A program made the translations under genes and the position numbers. This document shows, in pieces, positions 1 to 8,279 of a stretch of 64,000 bases of DNA (its first letter is position 1; each line of letters opens with the position of its first letter). The DNA comes from Pseudomonas hydrolytica (GTDB taxonomy: Bacteria > Pseudomonadota > Gammaproteobacteria > Pseudomonadales > Pseudomonadaceae): NCBI RefSeq assembly GCF_021495345.1, contig NZ_CP099397.1:1426001-1490000 (forward strand). Direction: 5' to 3'. The notes beneath the pieces were generated by a model. The model worked only from the letters and a program-made list of their open reading frames with translations, was not told the origin of the DNA and searched no databases.

Positions 1-125
1 TGCCGGGCAGCGGTGGGCTGTACCAGGACAGCGGCGTGCGCTGCACCGGCAACGGCGGCAATTTCACCGGCGAGTACGAGACGCGCATCCATTTCATCGG
101 CCTGGCCTTGAACCACACCTTCTGA
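1..125 (+). CDS. C-terminal end of an unidentified, possibly outer-membrane, protein
   Basis: Only the last 40 codons of a gene entering from the left edge are present, ending at a TGA at 123-125. The readable tail is rich in glycine, with alternating polar and hydrophobic residues, and ends in NHTF. A terminal phenylalanine after an amphipathic strand is the usual end of an outer-membrane beta-barrel, so a porin-like or other barrel protein is plausible. That is inference from a short fragment, and no family can be assigned. Confidence 0.4.
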   Translation, partial: PGSGGLYQDSGVRCTGNGGNFTGEYETRIHFIGLALNHTF

Positions 126-184
126 TCCATCTGACCGGCGAACGGGGTGGTAGAATTCCGCCCCCTTTGCTGTTCGCCTTGCCC

Positions 185-919
185 ATGAATCGTCCGTTTG
201 CACCCGACTCCCTGCATGCCGTTGCCCGTCTGCGCGCCGAGCGCCTGGCGCGCAGCGTCAAACCCTTCGTCGCCCGCGGCTCGCGCGCCGAGCGCTGCCC
301 GGCCTGCCGCGTGCAGCCGGACTATTGCCTGTGTGCCTGGCGCCCGCGCGTGGAGGCGAATGCCGGCATGTGTCTGGTGATGCACGACATCGAGGCGTTG
401 AAACCCAGCAATACCGGCTGGCTGATCGCCGATGTGGTACCCGACACTCACGCCTTCGGCTGGTCGCGCACCGCGGTCGAACCGGCGCTGCTGGAGCTGC
501 TGGCCGAGCCGCAACGGCAGCCCTATCTGGTGTTTCCCGGCGAATACGCAGAGCCGGGGCGGGTGGTGGAGGAGGTGCGCCTGACGCCGGGCAAGCGGCC
601 CTTGTTCGTACTGCTCGACGCCACCTGGACCGAAGCGCGCAAGATGTTTCGCAAGAGCCCCTATCTGGACGCGTTGCCGGTGCTCAGCCTGACGCCTGCG
701 CAACTGTCACGCTATCGTCTGCGCCGCTCCACCCGCGGCGAGCACCTGTGTACCGCCGAAGTGGCTGCCATGTGCCTGGAACTGGCTGGCGACCTGCGCG
801 CCGGCGAGGCGCTGGACGATTATCTCGACGCTTTCAGCCAGCACTACCTGGCTGCCAAGCGGCGTCTGCCGCTGGATCTCAACGACGCCCTGCATCAGCG
901 CTTGCAATCGTACCGCTGA
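185..919 (+). CDS. DTW-domain tRNA-uridine aminocarboxypropyltransferase (TapT-like)
   Basis: The protein of 244 residues belongs to the DTW family, whose E. coli member TapT (YfiP) transfers the aminocarboxypropyl group of S-adenosylmethionine to a uridine in tRNA (acp3U). Visible marks are an N-terminal cysteine cluster (CPAC...CLC) around residues 38-52 that probably binds zinc, the DATW signature followed by EARKMF in the middle, and the STRGEHLCTAE segment near the C-terminus. The start is placed at the ATG at 185; an in-frame TTG at 167 would add six residues without a better ribosome site. Its last 41 bases overlap the 3' end of the convergent EamA gene. The exact tRNA position modified cannot be read from sequence. 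Confidence 0.82.
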   Translation: MNRPFAPDSLHAVARLRAERLARSVKPFVARGSRAERCPACRVQPDYCLCAWRPRVEANAGMCLVMHDIEALKPSNTGWLIADVVPDTHAFGWSRTAVEPALLELLAEPQRQPYLVFPGEYAEPGRVVEEVRLTPGKRPLFVLLDATWTEARKMFRKSPYLDALPVLSLTPAQLSRYRLRRSTRGEHLCTAEVAAMCLELAGDLRAGEALDDYLDAFSQHYLAAKRRLPLDLNDALHQRLQSYR

Positions 920-1805
920 GCTCGCTTGGCAAGGGCTTGGGCCATAGCTGGGCCAGCAGCATGCCGGCGAACATCAGCGCGCAGCCCAGATAGCCGCGCA
1001 GGGCCAGCACTTCGCCGAGCAGCAGGGCGCCGGCGATGGCGGCGAACACCGCCTCCAGCGAAAGAATGATCGCCGCGTGCGAGGCGATGGCGTGCTGCTG
1101 CGCCACCACCTGCAGGGTGAAACCGATGGCCACGCCGAACAGGCCGCCATAGAGAATGGCTGGCCCCGCGGCGATGATGCCGTCGAGCGTGGCCGTCTCG
1201 AACACCAGCGCCAGCAGCAGGCTGATCACCGCACAGGTGATGAACTGGATCAGCGCCAGGCGCAGCGGGTCGTGGCGGCTGGCGAAGAACCCCACCAGCA
1301 GCACGTGTACGCCCCAGACGAAGGCGCCGGCCAGTTGCAGCCAGTCCCCCGAGGCCACGGTGAAGCCTTCGCCGACGCTGAGCAGGAACATCCCCAGCAC
1401 CGCGAGGCAGGCACCCAGCCAGATGCCGGCACTGCTGCGCTGGCCGATCAGCAGGCCGAGGATCGGCACCACGATGACGTACAGGCCGGTGATGAAGCCG
1501 GAATTGGTCACGGTGGTGAACAGCAGGCCCACCTGCTGCAGGTTGATCCCCAGCGACAGCGCCAGGCCCATCACCACGCCGCCCAGCAGCAGGCCGCGGT
1601 TCAGGGGCGCCGCCGGGCGCTGGCTGCGTCGTTGCAGCAGGGCCAGCAGTGGCAGCAGTATCAGGCAGGCCAGGGTGAAACGCAGACCGGTATAGAGAAA
1701 GGGGCCGATGCTGTCCATGCCCAGACGCTGGGCGACAAAGGCGCTGCCCCAGATCATCGCGGTAATCAGCATCAACAGGTCGGCGCGCAGGGCTTGGCTT
1801 CGCAT
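879..1805 (-). CDS. EamA/DMT-family transporter
   Basis: A 308-residue inner-membrane protein with about ten hydrophobic segments arranged as two EamA halves, the usual drug/metabolite transporter layout. The first helix carries a typical IWGSAFVAQ segment. The start at 1805 (MRSQALRAD) is preferred because residues further upstream are basic and unlike the family. Such proteins export or import amino acids, nucleosides or other small metabolites; the substrate cannot be told. The gene converges on the TapT-like gene with a 41-base overlap and is divergent from the response-regulator gene at 2005. Confidence 0.85.
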   Translation of the reverse strand: MRSQALRADLLMLITAMIWGSAFVAQRLGMDSIGPFLYTGLRFTLACLILLPLLALLQRRSQRPAAPLNRGLLLGGVVMGLALSLGINLQQVGLLFTTVTNSGFITGLYVIVVPILGLLIGQRSSAGIWLGACLAVLGMFLLSVGEGFTVASGDWLQLAGAFVWGVHVLLVGFFASRHDPLRLALIQFITCAVISLLLALVFETATLDGIIAAGPAILYGGLFGVAIGFTLQVVAQQHAIASHAAIILSLEAVFAAIAGALLLGEVLALRGYLGCALMFAGMLLAQLWPKPLPSELSGTIASADAGRR

Positions 1806-2004
1806 GGAACGAACTCGGCTGGAAAAGCAGCGCATGCTGCCGCAAAGCACGAAGCTTGACCACCCCGTCACAGCTCGGCATGCTGGGCGCCGCCGTCGGT
1901 CCGAGTGGGGAGCCTGAATAGCTTGAATGCGCAGGCTTGAGCGGGTCGGCAGGCCAAAGCACTGCCATACTCAGTGCCACTCATAACAAGAACAGGATCT
2001 GCCG

Positions 2005-2652
2005 ATGGCCGCTTACGAAATCCTGATTGCCGACGATCACCCGCTGTTTCGCAGCGCACTGCAACAAGCATTGACCCTGGGGCTGGGGCCCGAAGTAAGG
2101 CTGGTGGAAGCCGCCAGCATCGCCGAGCTGGAGGCCTGTCTGGCTGCCAAGAATGACTGGGATCTGGTTCTGCTCGATCTCAACATGCCCGGCGCTTACG
2201 GCTTTTCCGGTCTGGTGCTGCTGCGCGGGCAGTATCCACAGATTCCCGTGGTGATGATCTCCGCCCAGGAGGAAGCCTCGGTGGTCAACCGTTCGCGCGA
2301 GTTTGGCGCCAGCGGCTTTATCCCCAAGTCCAGCCCCCTGGAAACCATTCAGCTGGCCGTGCGTCAGGTGCTCGACGGCGATACCTGGTGGCCGCCCATG
2401 GCGGAGGAGAGTGCACCGGTTTCCGAAGAGGCCAAGGCCGCCGGCGCCGGGCTGGCCAGCCTTACCCCGCAGCAGTTCCGCGTGCTGACCATGGTCTGCG
2501 AAGGCCTGCTGAACAAGCAGATCGCCTATGAGCTGAGCGTGTCCGAGGCTACCGTCAAGGCTCACGTCACCGCCATCTTCCGCAAGCTCGGGGTGCGTAC
2601 CCGCACCCAGGCGGCGTTGCTGCTGCAGCAGATGGAATCGATTCCGGGTTGA
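2005..2652 (+). CDS. erdR: NarL/LuxR-family response regulator, ErdR-like
   Basis: A cytoplasmic two-component regulator of 215 residues. The receiver domain occupies about residues 4-125, with the acidic pair D10-D11, phosphoacceptor D58 in LLDLNMPG and the lysine of FIPKSS. A LuxR-type helix-turn-helix (about 148-210) contains LNKQIAYELSVSEATVKAH. No kinase gene is next to it, so it is an orphan regulator here. The sequence resembles the Pseudomonas regulator ErdR, which acts with the hybrid kinase MxtR on acetate/ethanol metabolism genes. That assignment is from memory and less sure than the family call. An AGGA ribosome site precedes the ATG. Confidence 0.7.
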   Translation: MAAYEILIADDHPLFRSALQQALTLGLGPEVRLVEAASIAELEACLAAKNDWDLVLLDLNMPGAYGFSGLVLLRGQYPQIPVVMISAQEEASVVNRSREFGASGFIPKSSPLETIQLAVRQVLDGDTWWPPMAEESAPVSEEAKAAGAGLASLTPQQFRVLTMVCEGLLNKQIAYELSVSEATVKAHVTAIFRKLGVRTRTQAALLLQQMESIPG

Positions 2653-2688
2653 TCGACCCGGCGGCGGACAGGTCTGCGGCCTGTTCGC

Positions 2689-3615
2689 CTAGGCAATCGA
2701 CGGCAGAACGATCTGATCGCTGCGCCCCACGCCTGCGGTGAGTTCGCGGCATTGTTCGAGAAACTCGCGCATGGCGGCGGTCTGGTACTTCTGTTTGTGC
2801 CAGATGAAGTAGAATTGTCGGCGCAGGTCCAGCTGCGGCGTCTCCACCGGCACCAGGCTGCCGCGGCGAAAGGCATCGCGCAGGGCCAGACGCGAGATGC
2901 AGCCGATGCCCAGGCCCGACTCCACGGCGCGCTTGATCGCTTCGGTGTGTTCCAGTTCGAGACGGATATTGAGGCTGCGCGGATGATGGCGCATGGCCTG
3001 ATCGAAGGTCAGGCGCGTGCCCGAACCCTGCTCGCGCAGGATCCAGGCCTCATGCGTGAGCTCCTCCAGCGTCGCCGTGCCGCGTGCGGCCAGCGCATGC
3101 TGTGGTGCGCAGAACACCACCAGTTCATCTTCCACCCAGGGCTGCACTTCGATGTCCGGGTGCTGGCAGTCGCCTTCGATCAGGCCCAGGTCCAGCTCGT
3201 AATGCGCGATCTGCTGCACCACATGGGCGGTGTTGTGCACCTGCAGCTTCACCCGACATTCCGGATGGCGCTGCATGAAACTGCCGATCAGCAGGGTGGC
3301 CAGGTAGTTGCCCACGGTGAGGGTTGCGCCGACGTTGAGCGAGCCGAAGCCGCTCTTGCCACCCAGCAGGCGCTCGATCTCGCGCGCTTGGTCGAGCAGC
3401 GCCACCGCCTGTGGCAGCAACTGGCGGCCCAGTGCATTGAGCGACAGGCGTTTGCCGGCGCGGTCGAACAGCTGGCAGTCCGACTGGCGCTCCAGTTCGG
3501 TCAGCGAGGTGCTGGTGGCCGACTGCGACAGGGCGAGCGATTGCGCCGCGCGTGAGACGCTTTCCTGCTGCGCCACGGCAACGAAGACCTGGAGTTGTCT
3601 GAGAGTAAATCGCAT
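2689..3615 (-). CDS. finR: LysR-type regulator FinR of the fpr promoter
   Basis: A LysR-family activator of 308 residues: winged helix-turn-helix at about 1-60 (LRQLQVFVAVAQ...SQSATSTSLTELE) followed by a periplasmic-binding-protein-like effector domain. It is divergently transcribed from fpr with 112 bases between the two start codons, the arrangement of Pseudomonas FinR, which activates fpr under superoxide stress and sulfur limitation. The start at 3615 lacks a clear Shine-Dalgarno sequence and a perfect dyad lies only a few bases upstream, which suggests autoregulation. The name rests on family plus context. Confidence 0.82.
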   Translation of the reverse strand: MRFTLRQLQVFVAVAQQESVSRAAQSLALSQSATSTSLTELERQSDCQLFDRAGKRLSLNALGRQLLPQAVALLDQAREIERLLGGKSGFGSLNVGATLTVGNYLATLLIGSFMQRHPECRVKLQVHNTAHVVQQIAHYELDLGLIEGDCQHPDIEVQPWVEDELVVFCAPQHALAARGTATLEELTHEAWILREQGSGTRLTFDQAMRHHPRSLNIRLELEHTEAIKRAVESGLGIGCISRLALRDAFRRGSLVPVETPQLDLRRQFYFIWHKQKYQTAAMREFLEQCRELTAGVGRSDQIVLPSIA

Positions 3616-3618
3616 ATC

Positions 3619-3640
3619 GATATAACCGATAACCTATATC
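3619..3640. promoter_or_regulatory. Dyad GATATA-N10-TATATC in the finR-fpr intergenic region
   Basis: A perfect six-base inverted repeat with a ten-base spacer lies directly upstream of the finR start codon and 88 bases before fpr. LysR regulators commonly bind such AT-rich dyads in divergent promoters, so this is the best visible candidate for a FinR operator. Binding is inferred. Confidence 0.45.
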
Positions 3641-3727
3641 TTGATAATCCGCTTAACAGATATTGTTGCCGCGAATAAAATGCCGCGCAATCGCGTCTTC
3701 AGGCGCCCGATTCTCGAGGAAGTCATC

Positions 3728-4507
3728 ATGAGCAATATGAACGTCGAGCGCGTGCTCAGCGTCCACCACTGGAACGATACGCTGTTCAGCTTCAAGTGCA
3801 CCCGTGATCCGGGTCTGCGCTTCGAGAATGGCCAGTTCGTGATGATCGGCCTGCAGCAGGACAACGGCCGCCCGCTGATGCGCGCCTACTCCATCGCCAG
3901 CCCGAACTGGGAAGAGCATCTGGAGTTCTTCAGCATCAAGGTGCCGGACGGCCCGCTGACCTCGCAGCTGCAGCACCTCAAGGAAGGCGACGAGATCATC
4001 ATCAGCAAGAAGCCCACCGGCACCTTGGTGCTCGATGACCTCAACCCGGGCAAGCATCTGTATCTGCTGTCCACCGGCACCGGTCTGGCGCCGTTCATGA
4101 GCGTGATCCAGGACCCGGAAACCTACGAGCGCTTCGAGAAGGTGATTCTGGTGCACGGCGTGCGCTACGTGAACGAGGTGGCCTACCGCGAGTTCATCAC
4201 CGAGCACCTGCCGCGCAACGAATTCTTCGGCGATGCGCTGAAGGAGAAGCTGATCTACTACCCGACCGTGACCCGCGAGCCGTTCGAGAATCAGGGCCGT
4301 CTGACCGACCTGATGCGCAGCGGCAAGCTGTTCGCCGACATCGGCCTTCCGCCGATCAACCCGCAGGACGACCGCGCCATGATCTGTGGCAGCCCAAGCA
4401 TGCTCGACGAAACCAGCGCAGTGCTCGACAGCTTCGGCCTGAAGATTTCCCCGCGCATGCGTGAGCCGGGGGACTATCTGATCGAGCGCGCCTTCGTCGA
4501 GAAGTAA
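3728..4507 (+). CDS. fpr: Ferredoxin/flavodoxin-NADP+ reductase
   Basis: FAD enzyme of 259 residues that exchanges electrons between NADPH and ferredoxin or flavodoxin in the cytosol, supporting Fe-S repair and the oxidative-stress response. The FAD-binding RAYSIASP motif is near residue 50, the NADP-binding STGTGLAPF segment lies in the middle, MICGSPSML follows near the C-terminal third, and the chain ends in ERAFVEK, typical of bacterial subclass I reductases. The ATG at 3728 is chosen because GAGGA sits at 3716-3720 and the length then matches Pseudomonas Fpr; an in-frame ATG at 3641 would add a non-homologous leader. Divergent from finR, which probably activates it. Confidence 0.95.
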   Translation: MSNMNVERVLSVHHWNDTLFSFKCTRDPGLRFENGQFVMIGLQQDNGRPLMRAYSIASPNWEEHLEFFSIKVPDGPLTSQLQHLKEGDEIIISKKPTGTLVLDDLNPGKHLYLLSTGTGLAPFMSVIQDPETYERFEKVILVHGVRYVNEVAYREFITEHLPRNEFFGDALKEKLIYYPTVTREPFENQGRLTDLMRSGKLFADIGLPPINPQDDRAMICGSPSMLDETSAVLDSFGLKISPRMREPGDYLIERAFVEK

Positions 4508-4518
4508 GCGCCGCCGCT

Positions 4519-4555
4519 AAACGACAAAGCCGCCCCATGGGCGGCTTTGTCGTTT
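4519..4555 (+). terminator. Rho-independent terminator of fpr
   Basis: A long near-perfect palindrome (AAACGACAAAGCCGCCC, three-base loop, then the complement) begins 11 bases after the fpr stop and ends in GTCGTTT. The symmetric A and T ends would let it act on both strands, although the gene to the right, ppiA, ends about 90 bases further on. Confidence 0.85.
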
Positions 4556-4560
4556 CAGTT

Positions 4561-4639
4561 GTAGGGTGCGCCGTGCGCACCGGGGGATTGCTCGTTGGGG
4601 CGCGGTGCGCACGGCCTGGGCGGCCCCACGACACCCTAC
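4561..4639. repeat. Dispersed palindromic repeat, family A (copy 1)
   Basis: Left arm GTAGGGTGCG...GTGCGCACC at 4561 and right arm GGTGCGCACGGCC...GACACCCTAC ending at 4639, separated by a short variable loop. The same arms recur at many intergenic sites of this window. This copy lies four bases from the ppiA stop codon, between two genes that end toward each other. Confidence 0.85.
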
Positions 4640-4643
4640 GTTT

Positions 4644-5198
4644 TTACAGACGCTTGGCCTCGATGATCAGCACCGGCTCGCGTGGCACGTTCTGGTGCAT
4701 GCCGCGGTTGCTGGTGGGCACCTGGGCGATCTTGTCCACCACGTCCATGCCGCGGGTCACCTTGCCGAACACGGCGTAGCCGAAGTCGCGCGAGCCGTGG
4801 TCGAGGAAGGCGTTGTCCTTGTGATTGATGAAGAACTGGCTGGTGGCCGAGTCGCGTACCTGGGTACGTGCCATGGCCAGGGTGCCGCGCACGTTGTGCA
4901 GGCCGTTGTCGGCCTCGTTCTTGATCGGCGCATCGGTGTCCTTCTGGCGCATGTCGGCATCGAAGCCACCGCCCTGCACCATGAAGCCGGGAATCACCCG
5001 GTGGAACTGGGTGCCGTTGTAGAAGCCGTTGTCGACGTACTTGAGAAAGTTCTGCGTGCTGATCGGTGCCTTGTCGGCGGCCAGCTCCACTTCCACTTCA
5101 CCCAGGCTGGTGGTCAGCAGCACCTTGGGATTTTCCGCGGCCAGCAGGCTGGACGACAGCAGCAGGGCGCCGGTGGCGAGAACGAGTTGCTTGAGCAT
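4644..5198 (-). CDS. ppiA: Periplasmic cyclophilin-type peptidyl-prolyl isomerase
   Basis: A 184-residue protein with an N-terminal signal peptide ([20 protein letters not shown], cleavage about residue 21), then a complete cyclophilin domain. [13 protein letters not shown] carries the catalytic arginine, and TLAMART and SQFFIN are the usual core motifs. It should speed proline isomerisation of proteins folding in the periplasm. It is the last gene of a probable three-gene leftward unit (LysR, hydrolase, ppiA) with only five bases between hydrolase and ppiA. The same order is known, from memory, in P. aeruginosa (PA3225-PA3227). Confidence 0.93.
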   Translation of the reverse strand: MLKQLVLATGALLLSSSLLAAENPKVLLTTSLGEVEVELAADKAPISTQNFLKYVDNGFYNGTQFHRVIPGFMVQGGGFDADMRQKDTDAPIKNEADNGLHNVRGTLAMARTQVRDSATSQFFINHKDNAFLDHGSRDFGYAVFGKVTRGMDVVDKIAQVPTSNRGMHQNVPREPVLIIEAKRL

Positions 5199-5203
5199 GA
5201 TGG

Positions 5204-6001
5204 TCAGTTTTCCTTGTTGGCAGTCTCGCCAAGAAAGGCGAGCAGGACGGTATTGAAACGTTCGGGTTGATCCAGTGGTGTGGCGTGGCGCGAATTTTCG
5301 ATCACCACCAGGCGTGCATCGGGTATTTCTGCGACGTACTCGCGCTTGCGCTTGACCGGGGTGTAATCCTGGTCGGCCGTGATCACCAGGGTAGGACAGG
5401 TGATGCGCTTCAGCCGTTCCCGCACGCCCCAGCCGATGATGGCGTCGAGGCTGGCCAGGTAGGCGCGCTTGTCATTCTGCGGCCAGCGCTCCTCGACCCT
5501 GCGCCGCAGCTCGGCCTGCTCGGGCCTGGGGAACAGCAGCTTGGCCAGCGCCTTGGCGATGGTTTCCAGGCTGAGCAGGCGCGACAGGGTCCAGCGCTTG
5601 CCGATTTCCAGCCAGTCGCGCGGGCTTTTCGCCTTGACCTCCGGGCCGCTGTTGACGATGGTCAGACTGCGCAGCAGCTCGGGGTGGTCGACCGCCAGCT
5701 GGAAGCCGATCATGCCGCCCATGGATATCCCCACCAGGTGCACCGGCGGCAGCTGCAGATGCTCGATCAACGCGGCCACGTCGTCGGCGAAGTCGGCGAT
5801 GCGATAGGCCTCGTGCGGTTTGTCCGAGCGGCCATGGCCGCGAACGTCGAGCGCCACAACCCGGTAATGCTGGCTGAGCACGGGCACCTGGTATTCCCAG
5901 TCGCGGGTGCTCGAGCCCAGGCCATGCACCAGCAGCAGCGGGGCGCCGTGGCCATAGTCCTCGTAGTGCAGCTGGCAACCGTCGTTGTCGAAGTAGGGCA
6001 T
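5204..6001 (-). CDS. Alpha/beta-fold hydrolase
   Basis: A cytoplasmic alpha/beta hydrolase of 265 residues. The oxyanion segment [12 protein letters not shown] is near residue 25, the nucleophile elbow GISMGG near residue 95, an acid in ITADQDYTP near 210 and the catalytic histidine in [11 protein letters not shown] near 240. There is no signal peptide. This is the general pattern of carboxylesterases and 3-oxoadipate-enol-lactonase-like enzymes; the substrate is unknown. It lies between a LysR regulator (10 bases upstream) and ppiA (5 bases downstream), so the three genes are probably one transcript. Confidence 0.88.
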   Translation of the reverse strand: MPYFDNDGCQLHYEDYGHGAPLLLVHGLGSSTRDWEYQVPVLSQHYRVVALDVRGHGRSDKPHEAYRIADFADDVAALIEHLQLPPVHLVGISMGGMIGFQLAVDHPELLRSLTIVNSGPEVKAKSPRDWLEIGKRWTLSRLLSLETIAKALAKLLFPRPEQAELRRRVEERWPQNDKRAYLASLDAIIGWGVRERLKRITCPTLVITADQDYTPVKRKREYVAEIPDARLVVIENSRHATPLDQPERFNTVLLAFLGETANKEN

Positions 6002-6011
6002 GGCCGGGTTC

Positions 6012-6941
6012 TCAGTTGGGCGACTGCGGGGCGGCGAAGGCGGCGTCCAGAGGGGCCGCGTCGAAGTTCTTGATCAGTTCGATGAGAATCTGCGTGGCCG
6101 GGCCCAGTACGCGCTCCTTGTTGCTGTAGAGGAAGAAGCGTGGCTTGCGCACGGCGCCTTGTGCCAGCGGCAGGGGTTTGAGCAGGCCTTCCTGCAGCTC
6201 GCGGCTGATCAGGTGGCGCGGCAGCCAGGCGAAGCCCAGGCCGCTGCTGACGAAGGTGCGCGCGGTAGGCAGGCTGCCCACCGTCCAGCGCTGCTCTGCG
6301 CCCAGCCAGCCGGCGTCGCGCGGCTGCAGGCGGCCGCTGTCGCGGGTGACCACCTGCATCTGGCCCTCCAGATCCTGAAAACCCAGCTCGCGTTGCAGGC
6401 GATGCAACGGATGCTCCGGATGGGCGACGGCAATGAATTCCACTTCGCCCAGTTCGATACCCAGGTGGCCGGTGATGTTCAGCGCGCTGACGGCCAGGTC
6501 GGCGGTACCTTCGAGCAGCACTTCCTCGACGCCTGAGAGCACCTCCTCGCGCAGGCGCACCCGGCAGCCGCGGCTCTGCGGCATGAAGGCCGACAGGGCA
6601 CGAACCAGGTTGGCGGTGGGATAGGCCGCATCGACCACCAGGCGCACCTCGGCTTCCCAGCCCTGCTCCATGTGGTGGGCCAGGTCTTCCAGCTGGCTGG
6701 CCTGCTTGACCAGTTGCCGCGAGCGGCGCAGCAGCACGTCGCCGGCTTCGGTAAGAACCGCCCGGCGCCCATCGATGCGCAGCAGCGGCACGCCGAGCTG
6801 CTCCTGCATGCGCGCCACGGTATAGCTGACCGAGGACTGCGAGCGGTGCAGCACCTCGGCGGCCTGGGCGAAACCGCCCTGATCCACCACTGCCTGCAAG
6901 GTGCGCCACTGATCCAGAGTTACGCGGGGAGCTTTCATCAC
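6012..6941 (-). CDS. LysR-family transcriptional regulator
   Basis: A LysR regulator of 309 residues with an N-terminal helix-turn-helix (LDQWRTLQAVVDQGG...RSQSSVSYTVARM) and a C-terminal effector-binding domain. Its second residue is also methionine, so the start may be 6938. It heads a leftward unit with the hydrolase and ppiA, and divergently faces an exported protein and an azoreductase. The same neighbourhood surrounds P. aeruginosa PA3225 (from memory), a regulator linked to drug resistance and redox genes. Regulation of the divergent azoR region is therefore plausible but inferred. Confidence 0.87.
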   Translation of the reverse strand: MMKAPRVTLDQWRTLQAVVDQGGFAQAAEVLHRSQSSVSYTVARMQEQLGVPLLRIDGRRAVLTEAGDVLLRRSRQLVKQASQLEDLAHHMEQGWEAEVRLVVDAAYPTANLVRALSAFMPQSRGCRVRLREEVLSGVEEVLLEGTADLAVSALNITGHLGIELGEVEFIAVAHPEHPLHRLQRELGFQDLEGQMQVVTRDSGRLQPRDAGWLGAEQRWTVGSLPTARTFVSSGLGFAWLPRHLISRELQEGLLKPLPLAQGAVRKPRFFLYSNKERVLGPATQILIELIKNFDAAPLDAAFAAPQSPN

Positions 6942-7012
6942 ACTGTCCTGTTGCCGGCTGTTATCGTCGGCGATCTCGACCTACACTGGCGCTCCCACGT
7001 TGGAGAGCGCCG

Positions 7013-7327
7013 ATGAAAAAAATCTTCTGCCTGTTGTTCGTCCTGTTGCCGCTGGGGGCCCAGGCCTACCCCATCGAGCTGGAGAAGCAGCTCAACGGTG
7101 CCGAGGTGTCGGCCAGCACCCAGGAAATCGACCACAACATGGCGGCGCTGATGCTCTACAACTACGGCCAGAGCGAGGCCGAGTGCAGCGCGGTGTTCCG
7201 CAACGGCCCCGAGGCACCGCGCACACGGCGAACCCTGTTGGCACCGGGCGCCAGCAACAACATGACGGTCAAGTTCACGCGCAGCGTGATTCGCCTGCGC
7301 ATCAGCCTGACCTGTGGCCTCAAGTAG
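7013..7327 (+). CDS. Small exported protein of unknown function
   Basis: A 104-residue protein with a clear signal peptide (MKKIFCLLFVLLPLGAQA, cleavage near residue 18). The mature part is about 86 residues with two cysteines that could form a disulfide in the periplasm. A GGAGAG ribosome site lies just upstream. The family is conserved beside this LysR/azoreductase block in Pseudomonas, as far as I remember, but has no known role. A 135-base gap, not an overlap, separates it from azoR. Confidence 0.75.
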   Translation: MKKIFCLLFVLLPLGAQAYPIELEKQLNGAEVSASTQEIDHNMAALMLYNYGQSEAECSAVFRNGPEAPRTRRTLLAPGASNNMTVKFTRSVIRLRISLTCGLK

Positions 7328-7424
7328 GCAAAGCCTAGACTTGGGCGCCCTACAAATCAACTTTTTCGATATATGTAAGCGGATATTTGCGCTTTTTAAT
7401 CGGCTTGGCCGGTTCTAGTCTTCA

Positions 7425-7454
7425 CTCCATCGACTTACCCCTACCTCGATGGAG
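7425..7454 (+). promoter_or_regulatory. Inverted repeat that contains the azoR Shine-Dalgarno sequence
   Basis: CTCCATCGA at 7425-7433 and TCGATGGAG at 7446-7454 are perfect nine-base complements separated by twelve bases. The right arm holds GGAG, the only good ribosome site for the azoR ATG at 7463. The structure could be an RNA hairpin that hides the ribosome site, or a DNA operator for a dimeric regulator such as the adjacent LysR protein. The sequence alone does not decide between them. Confidence 0.6.
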
Positions 7455-7462
7455 TCTCAAAC

Positions 7463-8062
7463 ATGTCCCGTGTTCTGGTTATCGAAAGCAGCGCCCGTCA
7501 GCAGGGCTCGGTTTCCCGCCAACTGACCCAGCAATTCATCGCCAACTGGCAGGCCGCGCATCCGGCCGATCAGGTTCAGGTCCGCGACGTGGCCAGCGAC
7601 CCGCTGCCGCATCTGGATGCCACCCTGCTGGGTGGCTGGATGACCCCGAGCGAGCAGCAGAGCGACGCGGAAAAGGCGGCGCTGGCGCGTTCCAACGAGC
7701 TGACCGATGAGTTGCTGGCTGCCGATGTGCTGGTGCTGGCTGCGCCCATGTACAACTTCGCCATTCCCAGCACCCTGAAAGCCTGGCTCGACCATGTGCT
7801 GCGTGCCGGCGTCACCTTCAAGTACACCGAAACCGGGCCGCAGGGGCTGCTGAGCGGCAAGCGTGCCTTCGTCCTCACCGCGCGTGGTGGCATCTATGCC
7901 GGTGGTGCGCTGGATCATCAGGAGCCCTATCTGCGTCAGGCACTGGCCTTCATCGGCATCCACGAGGTGCAGTTCATCCACGCCGAAGGTCTGAACATGG
8001 GCGCCGAGTTCAGCGAGAAGGGCCTGGCCCAGGCCAAGGCCAAGCTGGCTGAAGTAGCCTGA
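7463..8062 (+). CDS. azoR: FMN-dependent NADH:quinone oxidoreductase / azoreductase
   Basis: A flavodoxin-fold enzyme of 199 residues that reduces quinones and azo dyes by two electrons with NAD(P)H and FMN. Family marks are the N-terminal ESSARQQGSVSR phosphate-binding loop, the APMYNFAIPSTLKAWLDHVLRAG segment (residues about 93-115) and LTARGG near 140. Length and motifs fit the AcpD/AzoR family; position and neighbours fit P. aeruginosa AzoR3 (from memory). Its ribosome site lies inside an inverted repeat. A second, more distant paralogue is at 43350-44051. Confidence 0.9.
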   Translation: MSRVLVIESSARQQGSVSRQLTQQFIANWQAAHPADQVQVRDVASDPLPHLDATLLGGWMTPSEQQSDAEKAALARSNELTDELLAADVLVLAAPMYNFAIPSTLKAWLDHVLRAGVTFKYTETGPQGLLSGKRAFVLTARGGIYAGGALDHQEPYLRQALAFIGIHEVQFIHAEGLNMGAEFSEKGLAQAKAKLAEVA

Positions 8063-8086
8063 TCCCTCCGCTATCTCCCTTCCCTT

Positions 8087-8123
8087 GAGCGGGCGCGTTC
8101 ACCAGCCTGGACGCGCCCCGCTC
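8087..8123 (+). terminator. Stem-loop after azoR
   Basis: GAGCGGGCGCGT and ACGCGCCCCGCTC form a strong GC stem with one bulge about 25 bases after the azoR stop. A run of T is missing (GATTCCC follows), so it may slow transcription or protect the mRNA end rather than be a full intrinsic terminator. Confidence 0.45.
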
Positions 8124-8279
8124 GATTCCCCTGTGCCGTTGAGCCTCATCAGCGGCAGATTGCGCTAGATTGTTTTTCTGCGTCTTCATAAATCGACGCT
8201 CTGGCCGATACTCGTCCAATCATCAATCTATCTGGCGACCGTTGCTGCGGTCGTGCTGCGCAAGGCTGGGGGAAAAACG

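Noticed and set aside
167..184. TTG start for the TapT-like gene
   Set aside because: It adds six hydrophobic residues not typical of the family; the ATG at 185 is the ordinary start.
8204..8211. GCCGATAC as a sigma-28 (FliA) -10 element for pomAB
   Set aside because: The -10 fits 7 of 8 bases, but no TAAA lies at the required distance; the nearest TAAA is about four bases too close. It could be real but is not supported enough to list.
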